From contig NZ_CANTZW010000003.1 in the NCBI RefSeq assembly GCF_947855115.1, forward strand, positions 124,001 through 188,000: a stretch of 64,000 bases of DNA, in the 5' to 3' direction. Position 1 is the stretch's first letter; each line of letters begins with the position of its first letter. Position numbers and translations under genes: made by a program. Shown piece by piece: positions 9,100 through 18,088 of this stretch. Below the pieces are notes generated by a model. It was not told the origin of the DNA. It saw only the letters and a list, made by a program, of their open reading frames with translations, and did not search any database. This DNA comes from an uncultured Parabacteroides sp. Lineage in GTDB: Bacteria; Bacteroidota; Bacteroidia; Bacteroidales; Tannerellaceae.

Positions 9100-9690
9100 A
9101 TGGGTAAGAAAAGAAAGACACCGGGTATCAATGGTTCTTCTTCGGCCGATATCGCTTTCATGTTGCTTATCTTCTTCCTTATTACTACATCCATGGATAC
9201 AGATAAAGGTTTGGCAAGACGTTTGCCGCCCCCTGTACCTAAAGATCAGAAGAATGATACAGATGTTGACATCAAAAAGAGAAATCTATTGGTTGTTTTG
9301 ATTAACAGTAACAACCAAATTCTTTGCGGTGATCAATTCATCGACATCAAGCAATTGAAAGAAAAGATCAAGGACTTCATTGATAATCCATTTAATGACG
9401 AGCATAAGCCCGAAAAGGTGGAGCTGGATGTTCCTTTTTATGGAAAAATGATGGTTACAAAGAACCATGTGATTTCTTTGCAGAATGACCGTGGTACTGA
9501 ATACCAAGCCTATATCAACGTTCAAAATGAGATAGCGGCCGCCTATAACGAATTAAGAGATAATATCTCTAGAAAGAAATTCGGAAAGGCTTTCGCAGAC
9601 TTGGACGAAGATCAACAAAAGGCAGTGCAAATGATTTATCCGCAGAAGATCTCTGAGGCTGAACCTAAAAATTATGGAGGTAAAAAGTAA
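9100..9690 (+). CDS. exbD: Biopolymer transport protein ExbD (first copy)
   Basis: Periplasm-facing partner of ExbB that carries the proton-accepting aspartate. The N-terminus has the ExbD pattern: short basic head, then SSSADIAFMLLIFFLITTSM as the single membrane helix with the conserved Asp at about residue 18. The 196-residue length is longer than E. coli ExbD (141), with a lysine- and aspartate-rich periplasmic domain. The stop codon overlaps the start of the next exbD by one base, so the two are translationally coupled and likely form a hetero-dimer. Confidence 0.9.
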   Translation: MGKKRKTPGINGSSSADIAFMLLIFFLITTSMDTDKGLARRLPPPVPKDQKNDTDVDIKKRNLLVVLINSNNQILCGDQFIDIKQLKEKIKDFIDNPFNDEHKPEKVELDVPFYGKMMVTKNHVISLQNDRGTEYQAYINVQNEIAAAYNELRDNISRKKFGKAFADLDEDQQKAVQMIYPQKISEAEPKNYGGKK

Positions 9691-10160
9691 TGGGAAAGTT
9701 TAGTAAAGCGGGTGGTCGTGAAATGCCCGAATTGAATACATCATCATTACCTGACTTGGTGTTTGCTTTCTTGTTCTTCATCATGATGGTAACATCTATG
9801 CGTGAGGTGACATTGAAAGTAGAGTTCCATGCTCCACAAGCAACAGAGCTTCAAAAGTTGGAAAAGAAATCTCTAGTAACATTCATCTATGTGGGTAAGC
9901 CGACTAAAGACTTACGGGCAAAAATGGGTTCTGAGACTCGTATCCAGTTAAATGACGCTTTTGCGGAGACTTCGGAAATTCAGGATTACATCGCACAGGA
10001 AAAGTCCAGTATGAAAGAAGAAGACCAGCCGTTTATGACAGTCTCTATCAAGGCTGATAAAGAGACAAAGATGGGTGTCATCACCGATATCAAACAGGCT
10101 CTTCGTGAAGCATACGCATTGAAGATCAGTTATTCCGCAGCACAGCGTGTCGCAGACTAA
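9690..10160 (+). CDS. exbD: Biopolymer transport protein ExbD (second copy)
   Basis: Second ExbD-type subunit, 156 residues. The helix region reads NTSSLPDLVFAFLFFIMMVT, with the conserved Asp at about residue 22, followed by the short periplasmic ExbD fold. It overlaps the upstream exbD by one base and ends just before a strong terminator. Paired exbD genes after exbB are a known Bacteroidetes arrangement. Confidence 0.9.
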   Translation: MGKFSKAGGREMPELNTSSLPDLVFAFLFFIMMVTSMREVTLKVEFHAPQATELQKLEKKSLVTFIYVGKPTKDLRAKMGSETRIQLNDAFAETSEIQDYIAQEKSSMKEEDQPFMTVSIKADKETKMGVITDIKQALREAYALKISYSAAQRVAD

Positions 10161-10181
10161 TTATCTGATATAACCATTATA

Positions 10182-10216
10182 AAAAGGGCGGGATTTATTT
10201 CCCGCCCTTTTTTATT
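10182..10216. terminator. Bidirectional terminator between exbD and the GNAT gene
   Basis: A GC-rich stem (aaagggcggga with its complement) is flanked by A and T tracts, so it can stop transcription from both the exb operon and the convergent acetyltransferase gene, whose stop codon lies inside it. Confidence 0.85.
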
Positions 10217-10760
10217 TCACTCCATAAACATTTTGATGAATGATAGCCTTAACCCGTTCAAAAGATTGCTCCATATCAATTTCTCCATGAGTCATCAAAC
10301 GCATTTCCAAAAACTCCTCTCCCCTACGATATGGAGGTTGGTAATAGACATGATGATCCAAGATAAACCCCAAACGCTCATAAAAACCGATCCTGCGTTT
10401 GCTCATCTCCTCGGTCGGCATCTCTACCTCCAAGACAACCGGATCCTTATGAAGGGCAAGGAAGCTCGTCATGGCTCTCGCACCGATCCCCCCGTTACGA
10501 GCAGACTCGTCAATAGCGAAATGTTCCGCATAAACAAAGCCCTCAAATTGCCATCCGGTAATAAAACCCACATAAATCCCATCCCGCAATAAAGCATACA
10601 TCTCGAAACGGTTATCTTCCTCCAAAAGCTTACGTACCAAAGAAAAATCACGGCGTTCCTCTTCCGGAAAAGACCCATTATATGTTTTCTCCACTAGATC
10701 CAATAAAGGATCGTCGATCTCACGCACAGGCTTACTAACTATTACATGATTTGCGCTCAT
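10212..10760 (-). CDS. GNAT-family N-acetyltransferase
   Basis: Transfers an acyl group from acyl-CoA to an amine; substrate unknown. The acetyl-CoA loop SARNGGIGARAMTSFL (about residues 88-103) follows a beta strand VYAEHFAID, and the C-terminus has the usual FYERLGFILDHHVYYQPPYR pattern. Length 182. It is convergent with exbD and divergent from the Lrp regulator at 10905, which might control it; this is only positional inference. Confidence 0.8.
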   Translation of the reverse strand: MSANHVIVSKPVREIDDPLLDLVEKTYNGSFPEEERRDFSLVRKLLEEDNRFEMYALLRDGIYVGFITGWQFEGFVYAEHFAIDESARNGGIGARAMTSFLALHKDPVVLEVEMPTEEMSKRRIGFYERLGFILDHHVYYQPPYRRGEEFLEMRLMTHGEIDMEQSFERVKAIIHQNVYGVK

Positions 10761-10823
10761 AATAAGAAATACTTAATAATTGAATAAAGAGTACTTACAA
10801 AATCAAAATAATCAACCATAATC

Positions 10824-10855
10824 TTTAGGTGATTATAAGATTATCCTTATATTTG
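10824..10855 (+). promoter_or_regulatory. Promoter of the Lrp/AsnC gene
   Basis: TATATTTG at 10848-10855 matches the -7 consensus, with TTTA (3 of 4 to TTTG) at 10824-10827 after exactly 20 bases. It lies 49 bases before the start codon. Confidence 0.6.
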
Positions 10856-10904
10856 TATTAAATTGAAAGATATAATCTAACAGCAATACAAATATACTGA
10901 ATAT

Positions 10905-11378
10905 ATGGCACATCATCAACTAGATGAACTGGATGAGAAAATCCTTAAATTAATCATCGGTAACGCACGTATGCCGTTTTTGGAAGTAGCGAGGGAATGT
11001 AACGTGTCCGGAGCGGCTATCCATCAACGCATACAAAAGCTGACTAATTTAGGTGTCATCAAAGGTTCAGAATTTATCGTAGATAATACAAAGGTTGGAT
11101 ATGAAACTTGCGCATATATGGGATTATTCCTAAAATCTCCCGGGCAGTTCCCGAGTGTTACCGAGGCACTGCAGCAGATACCGGAAGTTGTGGAATGCCA
11201 TTATACAACGGGCCAATATGACCTGTTTATAAAAATATACGCAAAAAACAACCAGCATTTGCTAAGTATCATTCACAACAAGTTACAGCCGTTGGGCTTG
11301 GCTCGTACCGAATCGCTCATATCCTTTAAGGAAGCGTTCAAAAGGCAAATTCCTATCAATCTGGATGACGATGATTAA
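10905..11378 (+). CDS. Lrp/AsnC-family transcriptional regulator
   Basis: DNA-binding regulator that senses amino acids or related ligands. The N-terminal helix-turn-helix reads LDEKILKLIIGNARMPFLEV then VSGAAIHQRIQKLTNLGVI (residues about 8-50); the C-terminal RAM ligand domain follows, with VVECHYTTGQYDLFIKI near residue 100. Length 157, typical. It has its own promoter and terminator. The neighbours asnS and the GNAT gene are possible targets, but nothing in the sequence proves this. Confidence 0.92.
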   Translation: MAHHQLDELDEKILKLIIGNARMPFLEVARECNVSGAAIHQRIQKLTNLGVIKGSEFIVDNTKVGYETCAYMGLFLKSPGQFPSVTEALQQIPEVVECHYTTGQYDLFIKIYAKNNQHLLSIIHNKLQPLGLARTESLISFKEAFKRQIPINLDDDD

Positions 11379-11400
11379 ACGATGGAATACCTTATATAAG

Positions 11401-11446
11401 AAAAAGGCCTGTAATCTGGTTGAAACCGATTACAGGCCTTTTTTAT
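11401..11446. terminator. Bidirectional terminator between lrp-like gene and asnS
   Basis: A long perfect stem (aaggcctgtaatc pairing with its complement at about 11429-11441) with A tract on the left and T tract on the right serves two convergent genes. Confidence 0.88.
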
Positions 11447-11464
11447 CATGACCACCAAGCACTT

Positions 11465-12871
11465 TTAGAACTCAGCGTTATTCGGAGTACGCGGGAAAGG
11501 TATCACGTCTCGAATATTTGCCATACCAGTTACGAACAGCAAAAGACGCTCAAAACCCAGACCGAAACCGGAGTGAGGTACCGTACCGAAACGACGAGTA
11601 TCCAAGTACCACCACATATCTTTCATCGGAATGTTCAGCTCCTCTATACGAGCCAAGAGCTTACCATAATCGGCCTCACGCTCGGAACCACCGATGATCT
11701 CTCCGATCTTCGGGAACAATACATCCATGGCACGTACGGTCTTCCCATCCTCGTTTTGCTTCATATAGAAAGCCTTGATCTCTTTCGGATAATCAGTTAA
11801 GATTACCGGACGTTTGAAATGATCCTCTACTAAGAAACGTTCATGCTCCGAAGCAAGATCTACCCCCCAATATACAGGGAACTCGAATTTATGCCCCTTA
11901 GCAACGGCCTCTTCCAAGATCTTGATACCTTCCGTATACGACAAGCGAACAAATGAATCTTTCAATACGCCCTCCAGACGAGCGATCAATTCCTTATCGA
12001 ACATATCGTTCAAGAACTTGATATCCTCCATACAGTTATCCAAAGCCCATCGCACGCAATATTTAATGAATTCCTCGGCCAGCTCCATATTGTCCGTGAT
12101 ATCATTGAAAGCTACTTCAGGCTCGATCATCCAGAACTCGGCCAAATGACGAGGCGTATTTGAATTCTCTGCCCGGAATGTAGGGCCAAACGTATAGATC
12201 TGTCCTAAAGCAGTAGCGGCCAACTCACCTTCCAACTGCCCGGAAACCGTCAAACTCGCTTGCTTACCAAAAAAATCATCCTCATAAATAATAGAGCCAT
12301 TCTCATCCTTCTTCAAGTCATACAAGTTCTTGGTAGTAACCTGGAACATCTGCCCGGCACCCTCACAGTCGGAAGCCGTAATGATCGGTGTATGGAAATA
12401 AAAAAAGCCTCTATCATGGAAAAACTTATGGATAGCATAAGCCATATTGTGACGAATACGGAATACTGCGCCAAACGTATTAGTACGAGGACGCAAATGA
12501 GCAATCTCCCGTAAAAATTCCATGGAATGTCCCTTTTTCTGCAACGGATAGGTAGCAGGATCAGCCGTACCAAAAATCTCGATCTCGGTAGCTTGTATCT
12601 CAATATTTTGTCCCTTACCTTGAGATTGTGTCAAGATACCGTTCACGCTGATACTAGCTCCCGTGGTAATCGGTTTTAAGAATTCATCGCCCAATTTATC
12701 CACATCCACAACGATCTGAACATTATTGATTGTAGAACCGTCATTCAAGGCGATAAAACTCACCTGTTTGCTACCACGGCGGGTACGGACCCATCCTTTC
12801 ACGTTCACGGTAGTACCGAAAGCATCGCTTTTCAGCACATCTACAATTTTTGTTCGTTTAATTGTTTCCAT
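11465..12871 (-). CDS. asnS: Asparagine-tRNA ligase
   Basis: Class IIb aminoacyl-tRNA synthetase charging tRNA-Asn. An N-terminal OB-fold anticodon-binding domain ([20 protein letters not shown], residues about 18-37) is followed by the catalytic core: [20 protein letters not shown] (motif 1 region), [21 protein letters not shown] (motif 2) and [15 protein letters not shown] (motif 3 near the C-terminus). Motif 2 and the overall pattern indicate Asn rather than Asp specificity. Length 468. It follows the pseudouridine synthase by 15 bases on the same strand. Confidence 0.95.
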   Translation of the reverse strand: METIKRTKIVDVLKSDAFGTTVNVKGWVRTRRGSKQVSFIALNDGSTINNVQIVVDVDKLGDEFLKPITTGASISVNGILTQSQGKGQNIEIQATEIEIFGTADPATYPLQKKGHSMEFLREIAHLRPRTNTFGAVFRIRHNMAYAIHKFFHDRGFFYFHTPIITASDCEGAGQMFQVTTKNLYDLKKDENGSIIYEDDFFGKQASLTVSGQLEGELAATALGQIYTFGPTFRAENSNTPRHLAEFWMIEPEVAFNDITDNMELAEEFIKYCVRWALDNCMEDIKFLNDMFDKELIARLEGVLKDSFVRLSYTEGIKILEEAVAKGHKFEFPVYWGVDLASEHERFLVEDHFKRPVILTDYPKEIKAFYMKQNEDGKTVRAMDVLFPKIGEIIGGSEREADYGKLLARIEELNIPMKDMWWYLDTRRFGTVPHSGFGLGFERLLLFVTGMANIRDVIPFPRTPNNAEF

Positions 12872-12886
12872 CTGTATCGTTTTTTA

Positions 12887-14371
12887 TTATTCGAAAGCTC
12901 CCATCCGAAGAGCATTCACTTCCCTTTCATTCAAGTAACGCCATTTTCCGCGACCTAAATTCTTCTTGGTCAAACCGGCGAAATAAACACGGTCCAATTT
13001 CGTCACATGATATCCCAACGACTCGAAGATTCGACGCACGATACGGTTACGACCGGAATGAATCTCAATACCAACTTGGCTCTTATCATCCTCGCTTGCA
13101 TAACTGATAGCGTCCGCATGGATTTCTCCATCCTCAAGTTCAAGGCCATTGGCGATTTTCTCCATATCCTCGATAGCCACGTTCTTATCCAACCATACAT
13201 GGTAGATCTTTTTCTTCTTGAAAGACGGATGGGTCAATTTAGAAGCCAAATCACCATCATTGGTCAATAACAAGACTCCTGTCGTATTACGGTCTAAACG
13301 GCCTACCGGATAAATACGTTCTTGACAGGCGTTCTTCACCAAATCCATAACGGTTAAGCGCTCTTGAGGATCATCGGATGTCGTTACGCAATTTTTCGGC
13401 TTGTTCAATACGATATACACCTTGCTCTCGATCTGAACCGGTTTCTCATTGAATGTGACTACATCTTGACGGGTAATCTTAGTACCCAACTCAGTTACCA
13501 CGACATCGTTTACCTTAACAACCCCTTTCTGGATAAACTCATCCGCCTCACGACGTGAGCAAACACCGGCGTTAGATAAAAATTTATTCAAACGGATCGG
13601 TTCGTTTGGATCTGCCAAAACCTCCTTATACTTGATTTGTTTCGGGCGCATTCCATATCCTTGTGATTTTTGAGGAGCGCCACCTCCCTGACGGCGATTA
13701 TTATTGAAAGAAGGACGGCGATTATTTCCATATCCACCACCTCCTTGACGATTGCCACCGTAGGAATTATCGTTACCGTAAGGACGTCTGGGCGCATAAC
13801 CGCCTCCACCGCTAGGGCGCGACTCGTTGTAATCAACCCGGGTATCACCTACTCTGGGTCTTCTTTTCTTCATGCCATCAGCAGACATTCCTTCTCCGGA
13901 AGGGTTAGCGGAATAAGCCTTAGCCGGTCCATCATAATTAGGACGGGACGGACGATTATACTGTCCTCCCCCATTCCCATACGACGGGCGGTTGTTACCA
14001 TAAGATGAGCGGCCATTGTTGTAGCCACCTTCACGGTTGCCGCCATAAGAAGGACGGTTATTCCCATACCCGCCCTCGCGATTGTTACCATAAGACGGAC
14101 GAGTATTTCCATAGCCCCCCTCACGGTTGTTACCATACCCTCCTTCACGGTTATTATCGTAAGAGCGTGGACGGCTCGGACGATCTCCGTATGAAGGACG
14201 GTTATTTTCTCCATAAGACCGATACGGCCTACGTTCATAGTTACCCTCAGGTTTGTTGTAACCCTGATTATAAGGTCTTCTTTCACCTTCTTGGTCTGTG
14301 TTTTCCCGTCTGATACTTGGTATCACCTTTTTTGGACGCGGTTGAGATTCATCTCTTTCTTCTGTACTCAT
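12887..14371 (-). CDS. RluB/RsuA-family 23S rRNA pseudouridine synthase with a long Arg/Gly/Tyr/Asn-rich head
   Basis: The C-terminal half (about residues 250-490) is a complete large-ribosomal-subunit pseudouridine synthase: an S4 RNA-binding domain (IRLNKFLSNAGVCSRREADE), then the catalytic GRLDRNTTGVLLLTNDGDLA with the nucleophile Asp, and HSGRNRIVRRIFESLGY. The first 230 residues are low complexity, dominated by Arg, Gly, Tyr, Asn and Pro, with several copies of a NNREGGYGN-like repeat. Such tails are known in Bacteroidetes RNA-binding proteins and could bind RNA or condense. I place the start at MSTEERDES; a second ATG 6 codons upstream is possible. It probably shares a transcript with asnS. 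Confidence 0.88.
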   Translation of the reverse strand: MSTEERDESQPRPKKVIPSIRRENTDQEGERRPYNQGYNKPEGNYERRPYRSYGENNRPSYGDRPSRPRSYDNNREGGYGNNREGGYGNTRPSYGNNREGGYGNNRPSYGGNREGGYNNGRSSYGNNRPSYGNGGGQYNRPSRPNYDGPAKAYSANPSGEGMSADGMKKRRPRVGDTRVDYNESRPSGGGGYAPRRPYGNDNSYGGNRQGGGGYGNNRRPSFNNNRRQGGGAPQKSQGYGMRPKQIKYKEVLADPNEPIRLNKFLSNAGVCSRREADEFIQKGVVKVNDVVVTELGTKITRQDVVTFNEKPVQIESKVYIVLNKPKNCVTTSDDPQERLTVMDLVKNACQERIYPVGRLDRNTTGVLLLTNDGDLASKLTHPSFKKKKIYHVWLDKNVAIEDMEKIANGLELEDGEIHADAISYASEDDKSQVGIEIHSGRNRIVRRIFESLGYHVTKLDRVYFAGLTKKNLGRGKWRYLNEREVNALRMGAFE

Positions 14372-14393
14372 TTGTTGTAAATTAAACAATGGT

Positions 14394-14420
14394 TAAAAAC
14401 TTGGTAGCCTCACGGCTACC
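14394..14420 (-). terminator. Terminator downstream of purB
   Basis: A 7-bp stem (14403-14409 with 14414-14420) is followed on the minus strand by a U-rich but interrupted tail. It is weaker than the others in the window and may allow read-through into the pseudouridine synthase gene. Confidence 0.55.
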
Positions 14421-14430
14421 CGTATTATCA

Positions 14431-15774
14431 CTAAATTCCTGTATAATTATGAGGCGTTATAGCCCTTAATTCATCCTTAATCCGGTCGCTAACATTCAAG
14501 GTATCAATAAACTCCTTGATAGATTGCTCCGTAACTGCTTGGTTCGTACGTGTCAACTCTTTTAATGCCTCGTAAGGCTTCGGATAACCCTCACGACGCA
14601 ATACCGTCTGGATTCCCTCGGCTACCACGGCCCAGCAATTATCTAAATCTCTACTAAGAGCTTTCTCGTTCAATAACAATTTACCCAAGCCTTTTGTTAA
14701 ACTTTTGAAAGCAATTTCTATATGCGCTAATGGCACACCGACGTTTCTCAACACGGTAGAATCCGTCAGGTCTCTTTGCAAACGAGATACCGGCAATTTC
14801 GTGGCTAAATGCTCCAAGATAGCGTTAGCGATACCTAGGTTACCCTCAGCATTCTCAAAATCAATCGGGTTCACCTTATGTGGCATAGCGGACGATCCGA
14901 TCTCACCGGCCTTAATCTTTTGCTTGAAATATTCCATGGAAATATATTGCCAGAAATCACGGTTCAAGTCGATCAAGATCGTATTGATACGTTTTAAGCT
15001 ATCAAAAATCGCTGCCAGATTATCATAATTAGAAATCTGTGTAGTCCATTCCTCTCGCTTCAGACCTAATACCTCATTAACGAACTTATTACCAAACGCC
15101 CGCCAATCATATTCTGGATATGCTACATGATGCGCATTAAAGTTTCCTGTTGCGCCACCAAACTTAGCGGAGATAGGAACAGCCTTCAGCAAAGCCAACT
15201 GTTGCTCCAAACGATAAACAAAAACCATTACTTCCTTACCCAAACGGGTTGGAGACGCAGGTTGTCCATGCGTCTTGGCCAACATCGGGATATTCATCCA
15301 TTCCTCCGCATACTTCTTTAAGGTATTAATCACTTCCTCCAAACCCGGGAAATATACCTCTTGCAAAGCATCCTTGATAGATAAAGGTACAGAAGTGTTA
15401 TTAATATCCTGAGAAGTCAATCCAAAATGGATAAACTCGTGATACTTCTCCGCAAGGAAATGATTTGTTTTTTCCTTAATAAAATACTCCACCGCTTTCA
15501 CATCGTGGTTTGTTACGCTCTCGATCTCCTTCACTCGCAAAGCGTCTTCTTCCGTAAACTCTTGATAAATCTTCCGAAGCCCTTCTTTTATTTCCACCAC
15601 ATTTAAGTCACTTAATTGCGGTAGGAACTCAGAGAGAGTAATAAAATACTCAATCTCTACTCGCACTCTATACTTGATAAGTGCGTATTCAGAAAAATAA
15701 GCCGCCAGATTCTCAGTCTTATTCCTGTATCGCCCATCCACAGGCGAAATAGCAGTCAGTGTCGATAATACCAT
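14431..15774 (-). CDS. purB: Adenylosuccinate lyase
   Basis: Catalyses two steps of purine synthesis, splitting fumarate from SAICAR and from adenylosuccinate. The protein begins MVLSTLTAISPVDGRYRNKT, the usual opening; an in-frame ATG two codons earlier is less likely. The fumarase/aspartase superfamily signature SSAMPHKVNPIDFENAEGN lies near residue 295, and the catalytic region TSQDINNTS near residue 120 is also present. Length 447, similar to the E. coli type of about 456. A TAACTTTG -7 box on the minus strand at about 15795-15802 is a plausible promoter. Confidence 0.95.
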   Translation of the reverse strand: MVLSTLTAISPVDGRYRNKTENLAAYFSEYALIKYRVRVEIEYFITLSEFLPQLSDLNVVEIKEGLRKIYQEFTEEDALRVKEIESVTNHDVKAVEYFIKEKTNHFLAEKYHEFIHFGLTSQDINNTSVPLSIKDALQEVYFPGLEEVINTLKKYAEEWMNIPMLAKTHGQPASPTRLGKEVMVFVYRLEQQLALLKAVPISAKFGGATGNFNAHHVAYPEYDWRAFGNKFVNEVLGLKREEWTTQISNYDNLAAIFDSLKRINTILIDLNRDFWQYISMEYFKQKIKAGEIGSSAMPHKVNPIDFENAEGNLGIANAILEHLATKLPVSRLQRDLTDSTVLRNVGVPLAHIEIAFKSLTKGLGKLLLNEKALSRDLDNCWAVVAEGIQTVLRREGYPKPYEALKELTRTNQAVTEQSIKEFIDTLNVSDRIKDELRAITPHNYTGI

Positions 15775-16070
15775 ATACATTATTAATATAGAGTCGCAAA
15801 GTTAAATCTTTTCCTCTGAATAATAAGGTAAGCAACCGTTATTTTTAACTAAATGTCCTATTTTGGGAACCTATATCTTGCGAATTGTTTTATATCTCAC
15901 AACCATGATAAAAAGTTCATGTATCTCTTGACAGAGAAGGCTATAGAAAATCTCTATAAACTTATTAAATAATGTATTCTAGAAGGCACAATTTCATAAT
16001 ATCAATGATAGTTCCATAATCGGGCTCAAAAACAAACTGAAAGGAGTAATTTGCGGGAAGAGTAAACAAT
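15775..16070. other. Intergenic, AT-rich, no gene seen
   Basis: Apart from the probable purB promoter box near 15795-15802 this stretch has no open frame with coding character and no clear repeat. Confidence 0.6.
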
Positions 16071-16235
16071 AAAAAAACGGGACTCCCGTTAAGGAGTCCC
16101 GCACAAAAGATTTTATCTATCTTACATAACCCTGGTTTTGGATTTCTTTTTCCGTCAATGGTTTTGTTTTCTTTTTCTTCTTTTCTTCATAATCTTGACT
16201 TCACAAACGTAAGCCTTTATATTTAACCACACAAA
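16071..16235 (-). ncRNA. Micro-transcription unit, copy 1
   Basis: On the minus strand there is a -33 TTTG (16232-16235), exactly 20 bases, a -7 TACGTTTG (16204-16211), an ATG at 16188-16190 only about 7 bases beyond the expected start site, and an intrinsic terminator (stem 16078-16086 with 16093-16101, then seven U). In this copy the ATG frame ends early, at codon 12, because the oligo-A region is shifted; the conserved peptide end KPLTEKEIQNQGYVR is still readable two bases out of frame. Promoter, spacing and terminator are kept as in the copies at 26098 and 53905. About 110 bp upstream of the promoter also resembles the other copies, as far as about 16345. Confidence 0.7.
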
Positions 16236-16527
16236 TTTTTATTGAATTATTTTAAAGAATTGCCACCTTTTAGTTTAATCTTATGGATTTTAGTGTGGAT
16301 CGGACATAGTAAACAGGATGGAACGCCTCCGAAGATAGAGATTTTCGGGAACTTTGTCCCTAATTTTTCTAATACTTCTTACAATATCAAATTTACCTAT
16401 TGACCGTAGCATCTAAGCAAAATCCATATTTATCCACATTTTTTCGTCTAAAAGTTTGGAGGTAATGAAAAAAGCAGTATCTTTGCAGCGCTTTAGAGAG
16501 ATAAAGCAAACGAAAAATAAGTTTAAA

Positions 16528-16602
16528 GGGCGTTTAGCTCAGCTGGTTCAGAGCATCTGCCTTACAAGCAGAGGGTCGGCGGTTCGAATCCGTCAACGCC
16601 CA
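16528..16602 (+). tRNA. tRNA-Val (TAC), first copy
   Basis: Cloverleaf with acceptor GGGCGTT/AACGCCC, anticodon loop CTTACAA (anticodon TAC), T-loop GGTTCGAATCC and discriminator A. CCA is not encoded. Confidence 0.96.
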
Positions 16603-16634
16603 CTTTTAAACTATTATTTCACCGAAAGAATTTC

Positions 16635-16709
16635 GGGCGTTTAGCTCAGCTGGTTCAGAGCATCTGCCTTACAAGCAGAGGGTCGGCGGTTCGAATCCGT
16701 CAACGCCCA
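16635..16709 (+). tRNA. tRNA-Val (TAC), second copy
   Basis: Identical in sequence to the tRNA-Val 107 bases upstream, with a 32-base spacer; the two are probably one transcript. Its 3' end marks the left border of the decayed island. Confidence 0.96.
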
Positions 16710-16767
16710 CGAAGATAAAAAGTTGGAGGAAGTCAACAAAAGACAGAAACTTCAACTAAGAAATAAG

Positions 16768-16806
16768 AATCCTGTTAATCAATAGATTAATAGGATTTTT
16801 CTTTTT
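16768..16806 (+). terminator. Terminator of the tRNA-Val pair
   Basis: A 12-bp stem (about 16769-16780 with 16785-16797, one mismatch) runs into a T-rich tail 58 bases after the second tRNA. Confidence 0.75.
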
Positions 16807-17013
16807 ACATAACCGACACTGCTGAATGAAAAAAGCCATAAAGAAACAGTAGGTTTGTTGTAAACCGTATGTAAGAAACAATCTTAATTTTATACACAAA
16901 CAGATGCATAATCGATTAGAGTAAAGCATCTTGTAGTATTTTTGTTTGGTATTTTTAGGGCGATAAATCCTTTGACAATAAACTATAATTTTGTCGAGTT
17001 AAAAAGGAGAAAC

Positions 17014-17121
17014 ATGAAAAATACTTACCGTGTCCTATTCTATATTAGGAAAACCAAATCAAATAAAGACGGTTCTACAACAATTGCGATCCTCTTTACG
17101 ATCAACAGAGAAGTTTATTAA
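17014..17121 (+). pseudogene. Tyrosine recombinase, N-terminal fragment
   Basis: An ATG preceded by aaaaaggag opens a 35-codon frame, MKNTYRVLFYIRKTKSNKDG and on to TINREVY, that matches the N-terminal arm domain of Bacteroidetes element integrases. It stops at TAA (17119-17121) with no recognisable continuation, so more than 90% of the gene is lost. It sits 300 bases beyond the tRNA-Val 3' end, the usual place for an integrase of a tRNA-targeting element. Confidence 0.65.
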
Positions 17122-17189
17122 ATTCAATCCAATGTTGTTTGTACCCTCCCTGATCATATTTTTATTTATCTATAACCTCTGATACGAAT

Positions 17190-17657
17190 CTAAGACTGGT
17201 ATATCTTTAGATAGAACTTTCCCACCTCTTTGAAATACTTCAAGCAGGTGTCAAAGCGAGAAATAGTTACTTTGGCGTAATCCTTACCAATCAGTCCATG
17301 GCATTTGTCGTTATATTCCTAATAAACTTCAAAGAACATTAGGTGCTTTTCATCCAGTCTGAGAAAACCTCTTCTAATTTCCATCGGATTGATAAGCTTA
17401 TCATCTTCTTCTAAAATTCCATGAATACCATACAAGTGTAGTCTTACCGATTCAAGATCGCAGTTTACTTCTATCGATTTAGCGTCTTTATCTGTACACT
17501 GCTCTTTGGCTTGCAACCAAAGTTTAGGCTTAACAGTTCTTTTTAGCTGCATTCCTGCTAATTACCCTTAAATTGTTATCCGTAACATGATAGATGTCTC
17601 ACCTGATTTTACTGTTCTTATTTTGCGAACGAAGAACAATACGTTGAAGTCTGTCAT
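17190..17657 (-). pseudogene. Second tyrosine recombinase remnant with in-frame stops
   Basis: From an ATG at 17655-17657 one minus-strand frame gives MTDFNVLFFVRKIRTVKSG, then two TAA codons close together, then LKRTVKPKLWLQAKEQCTDK through to LMFFEVY, a TAG at 17319-17321, and then EYNDKCHGLIGKDYAKVTIS up to a TAG at 17190-17192. This is the N-terminal arm and part of the core-binding domain of an integrase. All parts are in one frame, so the damage seen is nonsense substitution. The catalytic domain is absent. It faces the fragment at 17014, so two element ends appear fused here. Confidence 0.65.
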
Positions 17658-17661
17658 TTCA

Positions 17662-18088
17662 TACTCTAAAAATTAATGTTTAAAGTTTCTGAATCATGTA
17701 GAATAGTAAGAATTAAACGATAAGTCAATCTGTGACTTATGATACAATTCATGGACATTTTTTTCGAGACCAAAATTGTCCACGATTTAGTACTACGGAA
17801 GTACATAACTTAGCTAAAAAATGTGGGAGTTTTAGGAAAAAGAAAATCTCTGAAATATTTAATTTTCAAGGATTTACCCAATTTGAAGTCTTTTAAAAGT
17901 GATACCACCAGCAACCGAAAAATGGTTTGTATAGCACTATTTATCAACAAGTTATATTTTTATTACGATGTTAGTCCCTAGAATAAGGTTTTCACTGTTT
18001 TGTACCGTTCGACATCAGTTTTTTCTTGGGTACGATTTCTGAATGCAGAGATAGTGTATTTTTTGATATTTTGGGTTGAGATTATTTA
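17662..18088. other. AT-rich island DNA without a recognisable gene
   Basis: Only short, non-coding-looking frames are present. A + strand stretch near 17760-17900 gives a 50-codon basic peptide in one frame that I do not recognise. Confidence 0.5.

Noticed and set aside
14005..14313. Tyr/His/Cys-rich + strand frames over the pseudouridine synthase head
   Set aside because: They arise from the repetitive codons of the minus-strand gene.
16528..16709. Tandem tRNA-Val as an element-made duplication
   Set aside because: Two or more identical tRNA-Val genes in one transcript are common in bacteria, so no mobile element is needed to explain them.
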